From: an uncultured Muribaculaceae bacterium
GTDB lineage: Bacteria > Bacteroidota > Bacteroidia > Bacteroidales > Muribaculaceae
NCBI GenBank assembly: GCA_944321715.1
Contig: CALUMJ010000009.1
Coordinates: 1-59,178, forward strand
DNA length: 59,178 bases
Direction of reading: 5' to 3'
Below, piece by piece: positions 18,125 to 26,803 of the stretch. Each line of letters starts with the position of its first letter. Position 1 is the first letter of the stretch. The notes beneath the pieces were generated by a model. The model made no database searches, was not told where the DNA came from, and saw nothing but the letters and a program-made list of their open reading frames with translations. Position numbers and translations under genes: made by a program.

Positions 18125-19516
18125 TTGAATTACAAGACTCAACTGGCAGTGGAAAATTTTTTTGACAGCATAGGCCGTGCGCTCACCTCGGTGAGCGATG
18201 TGGTGTGCGGCTATCCATTCTTTATCCTGCTCATTGGTGGCGGACTGTTTTTTTTCGTTTATTCGGGCGGAATCTCGTTGCGTCGTTACGGCCATGCCAT
18301 CCGTGCGTTGCGGTACACGCAGGGCGGAAATAATGGCGAGGGTCAAATCAGTTCGTTTCAAGCTCTGATGAGCGAAATTTCCTCGACAGTGGGAATGGGC
18401 AACATTGCCGGTGTGGCCATCGCCCTGTCGATGGGTGGCCCGGGTGCTATATTCTGGATGTGGGTTAGCGCGATAGTGGGCATGTCAACAAAGTTTTTTG
18501 AGGGTGCCTTGTCGATAATGTACAAGGGGCGCGACAGTGCCGGCGAGGTGCAGGGTGGCCCAATGTATATAATCATCAACGGCCTTGGTGCCAAGTGGAA
18601 GCCGATGGCCTATTTTTTTGCCATTTTCGGGTTGCTCGGCACTTTATGCTTCATGCAAGCCAACCAGCTTGTCGAGGCGGTTACGACCGTGGTCACCACT
18701 CCGATGGGCATAGAAAACACGCTTGGTCTGCGTTTTGTGCTCGGAGCCGTCATTTGCGCCATAGTGGCATCGGTCATATTGGGCGGAATCACGCGTATCT
18801 CGCAGATTGCCACCAAAATCGTGCCTACGATGGTGGGGCTTTACTTCCTGCTTGTGTTTGCGATTATCATCATATATGCCGATAAGGTGCCAGGCGTGTT
18901 CGCGTCAATCTTCCACGGAGCTTTCAACCTTGACGCCGGCATTGGCGGACTGATAGGAACGGCAATAATCGGCGCGCGGCGTGCGGCCTACGTCAACGAG
19001 GCTGGCGTGGGCACTGCATCGCTCATGCACGGTGCATCGCGCAACGACAATCCCATACGCGAGGGGCTTGTGACAATGATTGGCCCGTCAATCGACTCGG
19101 GGCTTGTGTGCACGCTCACGGCGATACCTATACTGATAGCCGGGGGCTATACCGGGCTTGGCGAAATAAAGGGGCTGTATATCGCCCTCAATTCGTTTAA
19201 TGCGCTTTTGCCAGGTTATGGGCAATACCTGCTCATGGTGATTGTGCTGTTTTTTGCCTTTTCCACCATGTTCTCGTATTCCTACTACGGGCTGAAGTGT
19301 ACAAATTTCCTCTTTGGTGCAAACAGGGCCAAGTATTACAACTATTTTTACTTGGTGATGATAATAGTGGCGGCAATGATACCGCTTGGTTCGGTGGTGG
19401 CGGTGATGGACTTGTCGTTCGCCCTGATGGCGTTGCCCAACATGATAGCCGTCATGCTGCTTGCCCCGCGCGTGAAACGCCTCGCCCGCGAATACTTCGG
19501 CAAAAAGCAGGTTTGA
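18125..19516 (+). CDS. Alanine/glycine:cation symporter family (AGCS) transporter
   Basis: An inner-membrane Na+ (or H+)-coupled amino acid symporter of 463 residues with about ten membrane helices. The AGCS fingerprint is visible: SSTVGMGNIAGVAIAL (about 82-97) and AARRAAYVNEAGVGTASLMHG, in the conserved substrate/cation region. The start is the TTG at 18125: no ATG is available upstream before the -7 box, and the leader would be only about 10 nt, so initiation is close to leaderless. No partner gene is in the same unit; the HAD gene downstream has its own promoter. Confidence 0.93.
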   Translation: MNYKTQLAVENFFDSIGRALTSVSDVVCGYPFFILLIGGGLFFFVYSGGISLRRYGHAIRALRYTQGGNNGEGQISSFQALMSEISSTVGMGNIAGVAIALSMGGPGAIFWMWVSAIVGMSTKFFEGALSIMYKGRDSAGEVQGGPMYIIINGLGAKWKPMAYFFAIFGLLGTLCFMQANQLVEAVTTVVTTPMGIENTLGLRFVLGAVICAIVASVILGGITRISQIATKIVPTMVGLYFLLVFAIIIIYADKVPGVFASIFHGAFNLDAGIGGLIGTAIIGARRAAYVNEAGVGTASLMHGASRNDNPIREGLVTMIGPSIDSGLVCTLTAIPILIAGGYTGLGEIKGLYIALNSFNALLPGYGQYLLMVIVLFFAFSTMFSYSYYGLKCTNFLFGANRAKYYNYFYLVMIIVAAMIPLGSVVAVMDLSFALMALPNMIAVMLLAPRVKRLAREYFGKKQV

Positions 19517-19569
19517 TGCAAACCGACAAAAATGGCCTCGGTGCTGTTAGAAAATATGTCTAATTGCAC

Positions 19570-19577
19570 TATCTTTG
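19570..19577 (+). promoter_or_regulatory. Promoter -7 box of the HAD gene
   Basis: TATCTTTG, 22 nt before the ATG at 19599. Confidence 0.5.
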
Positions 19578-19598
19578 TGATGCCAGTAAAAGTGATAT

Positions 19599-20447
19599 AT
19601 GATTAATGACATAAGCAAGACGTTGTTTATTACCGACCTCGATGGAACGTTGCTTAACAGCAGCGGTGTAGTGTCGGAGCAAAGCACACACATCATCAAC
19701 GAATTGATTGCCCATCACGGGCTTAATTTTGCCGTAGCCACAGCACGGTCGCCAGCCACTGCCATGCCGCTGCTCAGCGGCATCGACATGCGTCTGCCGT
19801 CGGTGGTGCTGGCGGGTGCGGCGTTGTGGGATGCGCAACATGAGGCATACACCCACACATGGCCCATCGACGAGGGTATAATATCTGAAATATGCCAGAT
19901 TTACGAACGTCACGGGGCGCATCCGTTCATTTACCGCCAGTCGGGGGCACAATTGCAAGCCCACCACTTGGCGTGCATTTCGCCACGTGAGGCCGAGTTC
20001 ATGAAAAGCCGCACAGGCACGCACTACAAGGACTTCATCCTCGACGACCGCCCCTACGAACCATCGCCATGCCCGGCATTAATCGTGTTCTCGACCGACC
20101 GCTACACGGTGATGGAAGAAATTTACCGCGACATCATTGCTTGCGGCATCGACTGCCACCCTATATGCTATTGCGACATATATTCGCTTGGGTATGGCTA
20201 TTTGGAAATCTACGGCGCGCGCGTGTCTAAGGCTGCGGCCATTGCCACGCTTGCCCGTGAACATGGATTTGAGCATATTGTGGCTTTTGGCGATAACGCC
20301 AACGACATGGAAATGATGGAAATGGCCGACTACAGCGTGGCTCCGTCAAATGCCTTGGTGAAAGTGAAACGCCTCGCCAGCGAGGTGGTGGGGTGCAACG
20401 ACGACGATTGCGTGGCGTGGTGGCTCATGCACAATGTGGCGCAATAA
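19599..20447 (+). CDS. Cof-type HAD-IIB family phosphatase
   Basis: A 282-residue cytosolic phosphatase of the haloacid dehalogenase superfamily. Motif I is DLDGT (Asp13 nucleophile, Asp15), motif II is the VATARS threonine/serine (around residue 49), motif III is the Lys before the final motif (SKAAAIATLAREHG), and motif IV is GDNANDMEMME with two acidic Mg ligands. The large C2-type cap lies between motifs II and III. Such enzymes dephosphorylate sugar phosphates, pyridoxal phosphate or flavin intermediates; the substrate is not predictable. Confidence 0.92.
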   Translation: MINDISKTLFITDLDGTLLNSSGVVSEQSTHIINELIAHHGLNFAVATARSPATAMPLLSGIDMRLPSVVLAGAALWDAQHEAYTHTWPIDEGIISEICQIYERHGAHPFIYRQSGAQLQAHHLACISPREAEFMKSRTGTHYKDFILDDRPYEPSPCPALIVFSTDRYTVMEEIYRDIIACGIDCHPICYCDIYSLGYGYLEIYGARVSKAAAIATLAREHGFEHIVAFGDNANDMEMMEMADYSVAPSNALVKVKRLASEVVGCNDDDCVAWWLMHNVAQ

Positions 20448-20485
20448 CGGGCTGTGTGCAACCGTTTACAATATAAATCTCTGTC

Positions 20486-21700
20486 ATGCTCGGCCTACGC
20501 AACATATACGACACTCGGCACATCTGGAAAACCATCTTCATAATCGTGGCTCTTGTCATGGTGGGTGTGTTTTTGTATTTTTCCGACAATCTTGTGCGCG
20601 ACCTTGCTGCGCAGGAGCGAGAGCGTATGCAGATATGGGCAAATGCCACAAAAGAGCTTGCTACCTCGTCCGACTTGGATTCAGGAGCCGACGTGGAATT
20701 CCTTTTCAGCATCATCGAGGGCAACCATAATATTCCGGTTTTGCTTGTCGATGGTGACGGTACCATTCTGTTGCATCGCAATTTCAAGCTACCCGAACCG
20801 GTTGACTCCATGTCGCCATACGCCATATCTCCAGGCAACTTGGCATTCCTTGAGGACAAGTTGCGCAGCCTTGAAACATCGAACAACCATATCACCATAC
20901 ACATCGACGACAGCACCACGCAAGAGCTGTATTACGAAGATTCGACCGTGCTGAAGCGGCTCGCCTATTATCCCTACGTGCAAATCGCCGTGCTGCTCAT
21001 ATTCGTGGGAGTAGTGTATTTTGCACTTGTCAGCATCAAGAAAGCCGAGCAGAACAAGGTGTGGGTGGGGCTTTCAAAAGAAACCGCACACCAGTTGGGC
21101 ACGCCCATATCGTCGCTGATGGCGTGGGTGGAGATGTTGCAGGCCACGGGAGTGGACAAGGAGATTGTAGCCGACATGAATGCCGATGTGCACAGGCTCT
21201 CGGTGATAGCCGACCGTTTCTCGAAAATCGGTTCTCGGCCCGAAACTGAATTGAGTTTCATACATAGTGCCGTGGACGAGAGTTTGCAGTACATGCGTTC
21301 CCGCATTTCGGCACGTGTGAAGCTCACTGTGACTTGTGTAGGCGATGATTGTGGTGTGATGCTGTGCCTCCCGTTGTTTGAGTGGGTGATGGAGAATCTC
21401 ACCAAGAATGCCGTAGATGCCATGCAAGGGGAGGGTGGGCTGACGGTGGCCATCGACACTGTTTCGTCGCCCAAGGTGGCGTATGTCGATGTGACCGACA
21501 CCGGCAAAGGCATCATGCGCAAGAATTTCAAGGCAGTCTTCAATCCCGGCTATACAACCAAGAAGCGCGGCTGGGGGTTGGGACTGACGCTTGTGAAACG
21601 CATCATCGAGGAGTACCACGGTGGCAAGGTGTATGTCAAGGATTCGGAAGTGGGGCGTGGGACCACTTTCCGCATAGAATTGCAAAAGGTTAAATCGTAA
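20486..21700 (+). CDS. Membrane sensor histidine kinase
   Basis: A 404-residue two-component sensor: membrane helices at about 14-32 and 165-185 flank a 130-residue periplasmic sensing domain. These are followed by a HisKA-like helix with phospho-acceptor His202 (KETAHQLGTPISSLMAW) and an HATPase_c domain (N box ENLTKNAVDAM; G1 DVTDTGKGI; G2 KKRGWGLGL). No response regulator gene is adjacent, so its partner is elsewhere (orphan kinase). Its stop overlaps the start of the DUF2141 gene (TAATG), so the two are translationally coupled. Confidence 0.93.
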   Translation: MLGLRNIYDTRHIWKTIFIIVALVMVGVFLYFSDNLVRDLAAQERERMQIWANATKELATSSDLDSGADVEFLFSIIEGNHNIPVLLVDGDGTILLHRNFKLPEPVDSMSPYAISPGNLAFLEDKLRSLETSNNHITIHIDDSTTQELYYEDSTVLKRLAYYPYVQIAVLLIFVGVVYFALVSIKKAEQNKVWVGLSKETAHQLGTPISSLMAWVEMLQATGVDKEIVADMNADVHRLSVIADRFSKIGSRPETELSFIHSAVDESLQYMRSRISARVKLTVTCVGDDCGVMLCLPLFEWVMENLTKNAVDAMQGEGGLTVAIDTVSSPKVAYVDVTDTGKGIMRKNFKAVFNPGYTTKKRGWGLGLTLVKRIIEEYHGGKVYVKDSEVGRGTTFRIELQKVKS

Positions 21701-22158
21701 TGAAAACACTGTTCTCGATTATGATAGTTGCCGCGATGGCAGTGGCGACGATGGCGCAAGGTGTAGGCAAAAACATTCCGCAAGGAGCAGGAATGCTGGT
21801 AGTGACTGTCGATAGCATCGACGCCGACCGTTCCTACCTTATGGTGACGGTGATGCGCGACAATTTCACCCCGTTTGACTATGAAGTGGTGCCGTCGCGC
21901 CGAGGAAGCATGACGGTGGAGATGCACACGCCGCCCGGCGACATGCCTTTCAGCGTGATGGCATACGAAGATGCCAATCTCAACCGCCGCCTCGATCTTG
22001 ATGACAACTTAGTGCCTGCCGAGAAGAGTGCCGTGGTGCACTGTCGCGGCGGCGAAACGGCAGTCACACTGACGCTCGTGCATTACGACCTGCTGCTTGA
22101 GAAGCTGGATTCCGACACTGTGGCGGTGCCGGCCGATAGTATCAAGTCGTTGCATTGA
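21700..22158 (+). CDS. Exported DUF2141 family protein
   Basis: A 152-residue protein with a signal peptide (1-20, ending ATMAQ) and a single beta-sandwich domain of the DUF2141 type. The typical motif is FSVMAYEDANLNRRLDLDDN, where the Asp/Asn-rich loop may bind calcium. The function is unknown. The ATG overlaps the stop codon of the sensor kinase gene, suggesting a shared role, perhaps as a periplasmic partner of the sensor; this is inference. Confidence 0.8.
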   Translation: MKTLFSIMIVAAMAVATMAQGVGKNIPQGAGMLVVTVDSIDADRSYLMVTVMRDNFTPFDYEVVPSRRGSMTVEMHTPPGDMPFSVMAYEDANLNRRLDLDDNLVPAEKSAVVHCRGGETAVTLTLVHYDLLLEKLDSDTVAVPADSIKSLH

Positions 22159-22160
22159 AT

Positions 22161-22183
22161 AAAAAATTCAAAACAGATTCTTA
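22161..22183 (+). repeat. MITE family B end fragment
   Basis: AAAAAATTCAAAACAGATTCTT differs at one base from the right end of the family B element at 52435-52458. No matching left end was found nearby, so it looks like a remnant. Confidence 0.4.
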
Positions 22184-22272
22184 ATATTCAATTTTACTTT
22201 GGCATGATGCCGTTTTTGAGTAATTTTGAAGTGCAAAACAACCAAATCAGATAACAATTACTGATTTTTTCT

Positions 22273-22280
22273 TAATTTTG
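22273..22280 (+). promoter_or_regulatory. Promoter -7 box of the polyprenyl synthase/rnhB unit
   Basis: TAATTTTG, 16 nt before the ATG at 22297. Confidence 0.45.
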
Positions 22281-22296
22281 CGGCTTAATTAACAGC

Positions 22297-23280
22297 ATGG
22301 TTTCTTTTAAGAAAATTCAAGATAGCGTTTCGGGCGACCTTGGGCGGCTTAACAGTATAATAGGCGACACGCTCAAGAGTCCAAGCCCCTTGATGCAACA
22401 GGTTGTTGACAACTTCCTTGCATCGAAGGGAAAGCAATTGCGCCCTATACTGGTGATATTGAGCGGTAGGCTTTTCAGCCCCGAGGGCATCGACGACAGT
22501 GTGTTGCGCGCTGGGGCGGCGATAGAACTGCTCCATAATGCGTCGCTCATTCACGACGACGTAATCGACGAGTCGCAGCAACGACGCGGACGCCCTTCAA
22601 TCAACCGCATTTGGGATAACCACATAGCGGTGCTGGTGGGCGATTTTTTTGTTAGCGGTGCATTGTATTGTGCCGAGCAAACTGGCAAGATAGAAATAAT
22701 ATCGGTGATGGCCCACTTGGGTCGTGAATTGTCGCTTGGCGAAATAGAGCAAATCGACAATGCGCGCCACCATAGCATAGACGAGGAAACCTATATAGCC
22801 ATAATCCGCCGCAAGACAGCATCGCTGTTCAGCAGCTGTGTACAGGTGGGAGGGTATGCCGCCGGAGCGAGCGATGACAAGCTTGCCCAATTGCGACAGT
22901 ATGCCGAGATGCTGGGAATGTGTTTCCAGATAAAAGACGACATTTTCGACTACTACGATAACCCCGAAGTGGGTAAGCCGACGGCAGGTAACGACCTTCG
23001 TGAAGGGAAAATGACTTTGCCGCTGATTTACGCATTGTCGCGCACCGACCTGCCGCAATGCCGGCAGATGGTGGAGCTGAGCCGCAAGCCAGTGCTTGAA
23101 GCTGCCGACATTGCCACGCTCATTGCATACGCAAAGGAAGCTGGGGGCATCGAGTATGCCTATTCGATGATGGGGCGCATACGCGACGATGCCAGCAAGC
23201 TGCTTGACTGTTATGGCGATGGCGAAACAGTGGAGCAATTCAGGGCGATATTCGACTATATCATCGAACGCCGCAAGTGA
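22297..23280 (+). CDS. Polyprenyl diphosphate synthase (long-chain trans type)
   Basis: A 327-residue prenyltransferase that condenses isopentenyl diphosphate units onto an allylic primer to make the side chain of the respiratory quinone (menaquinone in Bacteroidales). The first Asp-rich motif is DDVID (87-91, in [15 protein letters not shown]) and the second is DDIFD (214-218, in [12 protein letters not shown]). Its size and the [10 protein letters not shown] segment fit octaprenyl/solanesyl-type enzymes; the exact chain length is not readable. It overlaps rnhB by 4 bp. Confidence 0.93.
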   Translation: MVSFKKIQDSVSGDLGRLNSIIGDTLKSPSPLMQQVVDNFLASKGKQLRPILVILSGRLFSPEGIDDSVLRAGAAIELLHNASLIHDDVIDESQQRRGRPSINRIWDNHIAVLVGDFFVSGALYCAEQTGKIEIISVMAHLGRELSLGEIEQIDNARHHSIDEETYIAIIRRKTASLFSSCVQVGGYAAGASDDKLAQLRQYAEMLGMCFQIKDDIFDYYDNPEVGKPTAGNDLREGKMTLPLIYALSRTDLPQCRQMVELSRKPVLEAADIATLIAYAKEAGGIEYAYSMMGRIRDDASKLLDCYGDGETVEQFRAIFDYIIERRK

Positions 23281-23879
23281 CCATGCTCCGACAGTGCCTT
23301 GAAAACGGACGCATAGAAGCCGGCTGCGACGAAGCCGGTCGGGGCTGCCTTGCCGGCCCGGTAGTGGCAGCGGCTGTGGTGCTGCCCGACGACTTCGCCG
23401 ACGAACGCCTTAACGACTCCAAGCAGCTCACAGAACGCCAGCGCAATGCGTTGCGCGCCATCATCGAGCATGATGCCGTGGCGTGGGCGGTGGCATTTGT
23501 TCAGCCCGAAGAAATCGACGAAATCAACATATTGCAAGCGTCAATCCTTGCCATGCACCGGGCCGTGGCGCAGCTTAGTGTGAAGCCCGAGTTCCTGCTT
23601 GTCGATGGGAACCGCTTCAATCCCTATCCTGGCATTCCCCACCAGTGCATCGTCAAGGGCGATGCCACTTTCATGTCGATAGCGGCGGCTTCAATCCTTG
23701 CCAAGACGCACCGCGACGAATACATGGCTCGCATAGCAGCCGATTATCCGCAATATGGCTGGGGGCGCAACAAGGGTTATCCCACTCGCGACCATCGTGC
23801 GGCTATTGCCGCGTATGGCACCACGCCGCACCACCGCCTGTCGTTCCGCCTGCTCGACCCGCAACTATCTCTATTTTAG
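23277..23879 (+). CDS. rnhB: Ribonuclease HII
   Basis: RNase HII cleaves RNA in RNA-DNA hybrids and removes single ribonucleotides from DNA. The 200-residue protein has the signature [19 protein letters not shown] with catalytic Asp18 and Glu19, and further acidic residues in FLLVDGN (about 117) and near KTHRDEYM. Translation starts either at the GTG at 23277, overlapping the upstream TGA, or at the ATG at 23283. Coupled translation with the polyprenyl synthase is likely. Confidence 0.95.
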   Translation: MTMLRQCLENGRIEAGCDEAGRGCLAGPVVAAAVVLPDDFADERLNDSKQLTERQRNALRAIIEHDAVAWAVAFVQPEEIDEINILQASILAMHRAVAQLSVKPEFLLVDGNRFNPYPGIPHQCIVKGDATFMSIAAASILAKTHRDEYMARIAADYPQYGWGRNKGYPTRDHRAAIAAYGTTPHHRLSFRLLDPQLSLF

Positions 23880-24026
23880 CACCGCACTGCGACTTTTGAG
23901 CACGGCTCTTTCATTTAAATCGATACTGGATGGGGTAGTTTCGTTGGATTCCCGAAAGGACACAAATGTCTAAAACCATCGACTATTGTGTAGGGGTGTA
24001 TCAAAATGTAGAATTGCGCGATTTTG

Positions 24027-24205
24027 TAGGGGGCTGTATCAAAATTCAGGATTATGTGACTTTTGTAGAGACGCGATTTATCGCGTCTGTCGTTGCAGCA
24101 ATCCATTATGTTGTGAATCAAATAATTGCATATCAGCAGAAGCAGACGCGATAAATCGCGTCTCTACATTTAGCTGCGTTATTCCAATTTTGATACACCC
24201 CCTAC
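24027..24205 (+). mobile_element. MITE family A, copy 3 (divergent core)
   Basis: The same outer ends (GTATCAAAATT and AATTTTGATACACCCCC) as the copies at 9346 and 10698, but the internal palindrome is GTAGAGACGCGATTTATCG instead of the GGGACGCACGGCTCG type. A second partial left arm (TGTATCAAAATGTAGAATTG) lies directly upstream at about 23996-24028, so one copy seems inserted into another. Confidence 0.7.
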
Positions 24206-24294
24206 AACAAATAAATATAATTGTTTTTAGGTACAACCTCGCACTGTTTGTACAGTTGGTGCTATGCTGCAACCTCGATGGCCTGCAGCAGTTC

Positions 24295-24648
24295 TCAGTA
24301 GTCCTTGAGCTTGCGGGCGTAGTTGCCGAAGTAGAACGAATATGACGAGATGCGGTCGTTCCACGAGTCGCCCGAGCCGATGCACTTGATGTTCTTGAGG
24401 TTGTCGCGCATCACTCGTGGCGATTCATAGCTTGCCACGAAGCTCAGGCGGTGCTTTGTGCGGTCGTTGTCGCCATAGTTGTAATGGATGTCCTCCCACA
24501 CCGTCAACACGGCGCACACCTCGTCGTCATCGCCGTCGTATGCTACCACCAGCGATGTCACCTTGTCGTTAAGCCCGATGTCGCCCCATGCCCAATTTAA
24601 TGCGACAATAAACTGGTCAATGTGGTGGCAGGACGGCTTCGCCGCCAC
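24295..24648 (-). pseudogene. Truncated beta/gamma-crystallin-like protein fragment
   Basis: The frame (up to 117 residues, GTG start, no signal peptide) contains a pattern like beta/gamma-crystallin or related secreted proteins: VTSLVVAYDGD, then CAVLTVWEDIHYNYGD, RHRLSF-type strand, and a final segment around DSWNDRISSYSFYFGN. A normal family member would be exported, so the 5' part appears missing. It ends abruptly near the 19-bp inverted repeat. I regard it as a gene remnant carried inside the repeat nest. Confidence 0.45.
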
Positions 24649-24729
24649 TAATATAGCTTTAAATGAAAGAGCCGTGGGCTTTTGAGCATAAATTTGCCGA
24701 AAATGGTTGAATATTAGCGAGGAAGTTTG

Positions 24730-24737
24730 TATCTTTG
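24730..24737 (+). promoter_or_regulatory. Promoter -7 box of the DUF177-rpmF(-fabH) unit
   Basis: TATCTTTG lies across the upstream in-frame TTG at 24735, so that codon cannot be the start. The transcript should begin at about 24744. Confidence 0.6.
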
Positions 24738-24758
24738 CGGCGATTTAACTCTACAATT

Positions 24759-25295
24759 TTGGAAAAATTTGACGAATTTGACCTTCCATTGAAAGGTTTG
24801 CCTGCTGGTACACAAGATTTTAGTTACCATTTGGGCGATGATTTTTTCAGAAACATGGAAAGTGCCGATGTGTCGGCTGGCGACGTGAATGTGGCGTTGT
24901 CGGTTAATCACGTCGGAGATATTTATGAGTTGTGTTTCACGGTGAGTGGAGTTATAAGCATTCCGTGTGACCGTTGCCTCGACCCGATGCAGCACCACGT
25001 CGATGCCACATACGCTATGAGCGTCAAGTATGGCGATGAGTATGCCGAGGGTGACGACCAGACGGTATTGCCCCACTCGATGGCGACATTCAACGTGGCA
25101 AATGTCATCTACGACACTGTGATGCTCACCATCCCCATCATGCACGTCCATCCCGATGGCGAGTGCAACGAGGAGATGAGCCGCCTGCTTGCACAGCACT
25201 CGGCAGGAGCACCGGCCGATGATGAAGACGACGACAGCGACAAGGAATGCGACCCCCGCTGGGAAGCATTGAAGCGACTGACAGACAATAATTAA
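24759..25295 (+). CDS. DUF177 (YceD-like) protein, 23S rRNA accumulation factor family
   Basis: The 178-residue protein opens MEKFDEFDLPLKGL and carries the DUF177 core, including GVISIPCDRCLDPM with the CxxC-like pair, and an acidic C terminus (DEDDDSDKE). DUF177/YceD genes nearly always precede rpmF, as here, and YceD is linked to 23S rRNA maturation in other bacteria. The start is the TTG at 24759: an earlier TTG at 24735 lies inside the -7 box. Spacing to rpmF is 20 bp. Confidence 0.9.
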   Translation: MEKFDEFDLPLKGLPAGTQDFSYHLGDDFFRNMESADVSAGDVNVALSVNHVGDIYELCFTVSGVISIPCDRCLDPMQHHVDATYAMSVKYGDEYAEGDDQTVLPHSMATFNVANVIYDTVMLTIPIMHVHPDGECNEEMSRLLAQHSAGAPADDEDDDSDKECDPRWEALKRLTDNN

Positions 25296-25315
25296 TTTAA
25301 ACAAATAAAAAAGAG

Positions 25316-25501
25316 ATGGCACATCCTAAACGAAAACAATCGAAGACTCGCACAGCCAAGAGAAGAACTCACGACAAGGCTGTAGCCCCGACGCTTGCAC
25401 TTTGCCCCAACTGCGGAGCTTGGCACATATATCACACCGTATGCCCTGAATGCGGCTATTATCGCGGAAAGATAGCTATCGAAAAGGCCGCTGCGCAATA
25501 A
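25316..25501 (+). CDS. rpmF: 50S ribosomal protein L32
   Basis: A 61-residue large-subunit ribosomal protein with the MAHPKRKQSKTRTAKRR start and a zinc-binding Cys4 site (Cys30, Cys33, Cys43, Cys46), i.e. the zinc-containing (C+) form. It is preceded by AAAAGAG-like spacing in an operon with DUF177 and followed at 184 bp by fabH, the conserved order in many bacteria. Confidence 0.99.
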   Translation: MAHPKRKQSKTRTAKRRTHDKAVAPTLALCPNCGAWHIYHTVCPECGYYRGKIAIEKAAAQ

Positions 25502-25685
25502 GGACATAGCAACGCACGCTTCGGCAAACGTTAAGAAAAGAATGGTGGACTGAGATTGCCTTGACCTGCTGCGGCCGATGGCGTGGAGATATGCGCCGCC
25601 ATGCCGCTATGCCGGTGAATGGCAATCGTCAAGGTCTATCAAACGGCAAGACGTTTTGTGAAAAAAGACTTTACAATCAAGAATT

Positions 25686-26669
25686 ATGATTAACGCAAAC
25701 ATAACCGGCATTGCTTCATACACTCCCGATTATGTACTCACCAACGACGAATTGTCGCGGATGGTGGATACTAATGACGAGTGGATAACAACACGTGTGG
25801 GCATCAAGGAACGCCGTATCTTGAAAGAACCCCATGCCGGCTCGTCATACATGGGAATACGGGCCCTTAATAAATTGCTTGCTGAAACAGGCACACGGGC
25901 CGAAGATATAGAACTGATTATCTGCGCGACTTCCAACCCCGACTACCGTTTCCCTTCGACCGCTTCGGTGATTGCATACCAGTGCGGGGCTGTCAACGCA
26001 TACGCCTACGACATTCAGGCGGCTTGTGCAGGTTTCGTGGTGTCGATGCAATCGGCATCGGCTTATATCAAGAGCGGCCTTTATAAGAAGGTTGTCGTGA
26101 TAGCTGCCGAAAAGATGTCGAGCATGACTAACTACAAGGACCGCACTACTTGTCCGTTATTTGGCGACGCAGCGGTGGCAGTGCTTGTAGAACCTACCGA
26201 AGAGAACGTGGGTGTAATCGATGGCGTGTTCCACGTCAATGGCGAGGGGTTGCCACACTTGGTGATGAAGGCAGGCGGCTCGGTTAACCCGGCAACGGTC
26301 GAAAATGTGCAGGCCGACGAACACTATGTGTATCAGGAAGGTCGAGCTGTGTATAAGCACGCCGTTACCGACATGTATGAGTCGAGCAAGGAAATCATGG
26401 CTCGTAACGGGCTCACCGTCGATAACATCGACTGGTTTATACCGCATCAAGCCAACTTGCGCATAATCGAAGCCGTGGGTTCGCGCCTCGGGATTGACCC
26501 CGACAAAGTGCTTGTAAACATACAGCACTATGGCAACACCAGTGCAGCTTCCATTCCATTGTGTATCGACGAATACAAGGGCCGGCTCAAGAAAGGCGAC
26601 AAGATTGTCCTCACAGCTTTCGGTGCTGGTTTCACTTGGGGCGCAATGTACCTCATCTGGGGAATATAA
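25686..26669 (+). CDS. fabH: 3-oxoacyl-[acyl-carrier-protein] synthase III
   Basis: FabH starts fatty acid synthesis by condensing an acyl-CoA (acetyl or branched) with malonyl-ACP. The 327-residue thiolase-fold protein carries the catalytic triad Cys114 (QAACAGF), His254 (FIPHQANLRI) and Asn284 (HYGNTSAAS). Length is normal. The 184-bp gap after rpmF holds no other gene; co-transcription with rpmF is possible but not shown. Confidence 0.97.
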   Translation: MINANITGIASYTPDYVLTNDELSRMVDTNDEWITTRVGIKERRILKEPHAGSSYMGIRALNKLLAETGTRAEDIELIICATSNPDYRFPSTASVIAYQCGAVNAYAYDIQAACAGFVVSMQSASAYIKSGLYKKVVVIAAEKMSSMTNYKDRTTCPLFGDAAVAVLVEPTEENVGVIDGVFHVNGEGLPHLVMKAGGSVNPATVENVQADEHYVYQEGRAVYKHAVTDMYESSKEIMARNGLTVDNIDWFIPHQANLRIIEAVGSRLGIDPDKVLVNIQHYGNTSAASIPLCIDEYKGRLKKGDKIVLTAFGAGFTWGAMYLIWGI

Positions 26670-26688
26670 TCCCCTGCATCTACCTCAT

Positions 26689-26750
26689 AATCCCACACGA
26701 CTGCCTCGGCGCACATCACACCACGGGCGGCTGTGGGATTTTCATTTATT
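26689..26750 (+). terminator. Probable terminator of fabH
   Basis: A 9-bp stem AATCCCACA/TGTGGGATT (26689-26697 with 26732-26740) with a long loop is followed by TTCATTTATTT. The long loop makes it a moderate call. Confidence 0.45.
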
Positions 26751-26803
26751 TACACGCCACACCTCGCTGAAGAAGGTGGCACACAGGAGTAAGCACAAGC
26801 TAT

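Larger units (their letters stand above)
23901..24677. repeat. 19-bp inverted repeats flanking a repeat nest
   Basis: CACGGCTCTTTCATTTAAA at 23901-23919 is repeated exactly in inverse orientation at 24659-24677. The interval holds a partial MITE A arm, a full MITE A copy and a truncated coding fragment. The related string ACACGGCTCTTTCGTTTAA occurs at about 54532-54550. It may be a larger nested element, or two insertions of a short palindromic repeat. Confidence 0.55.
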
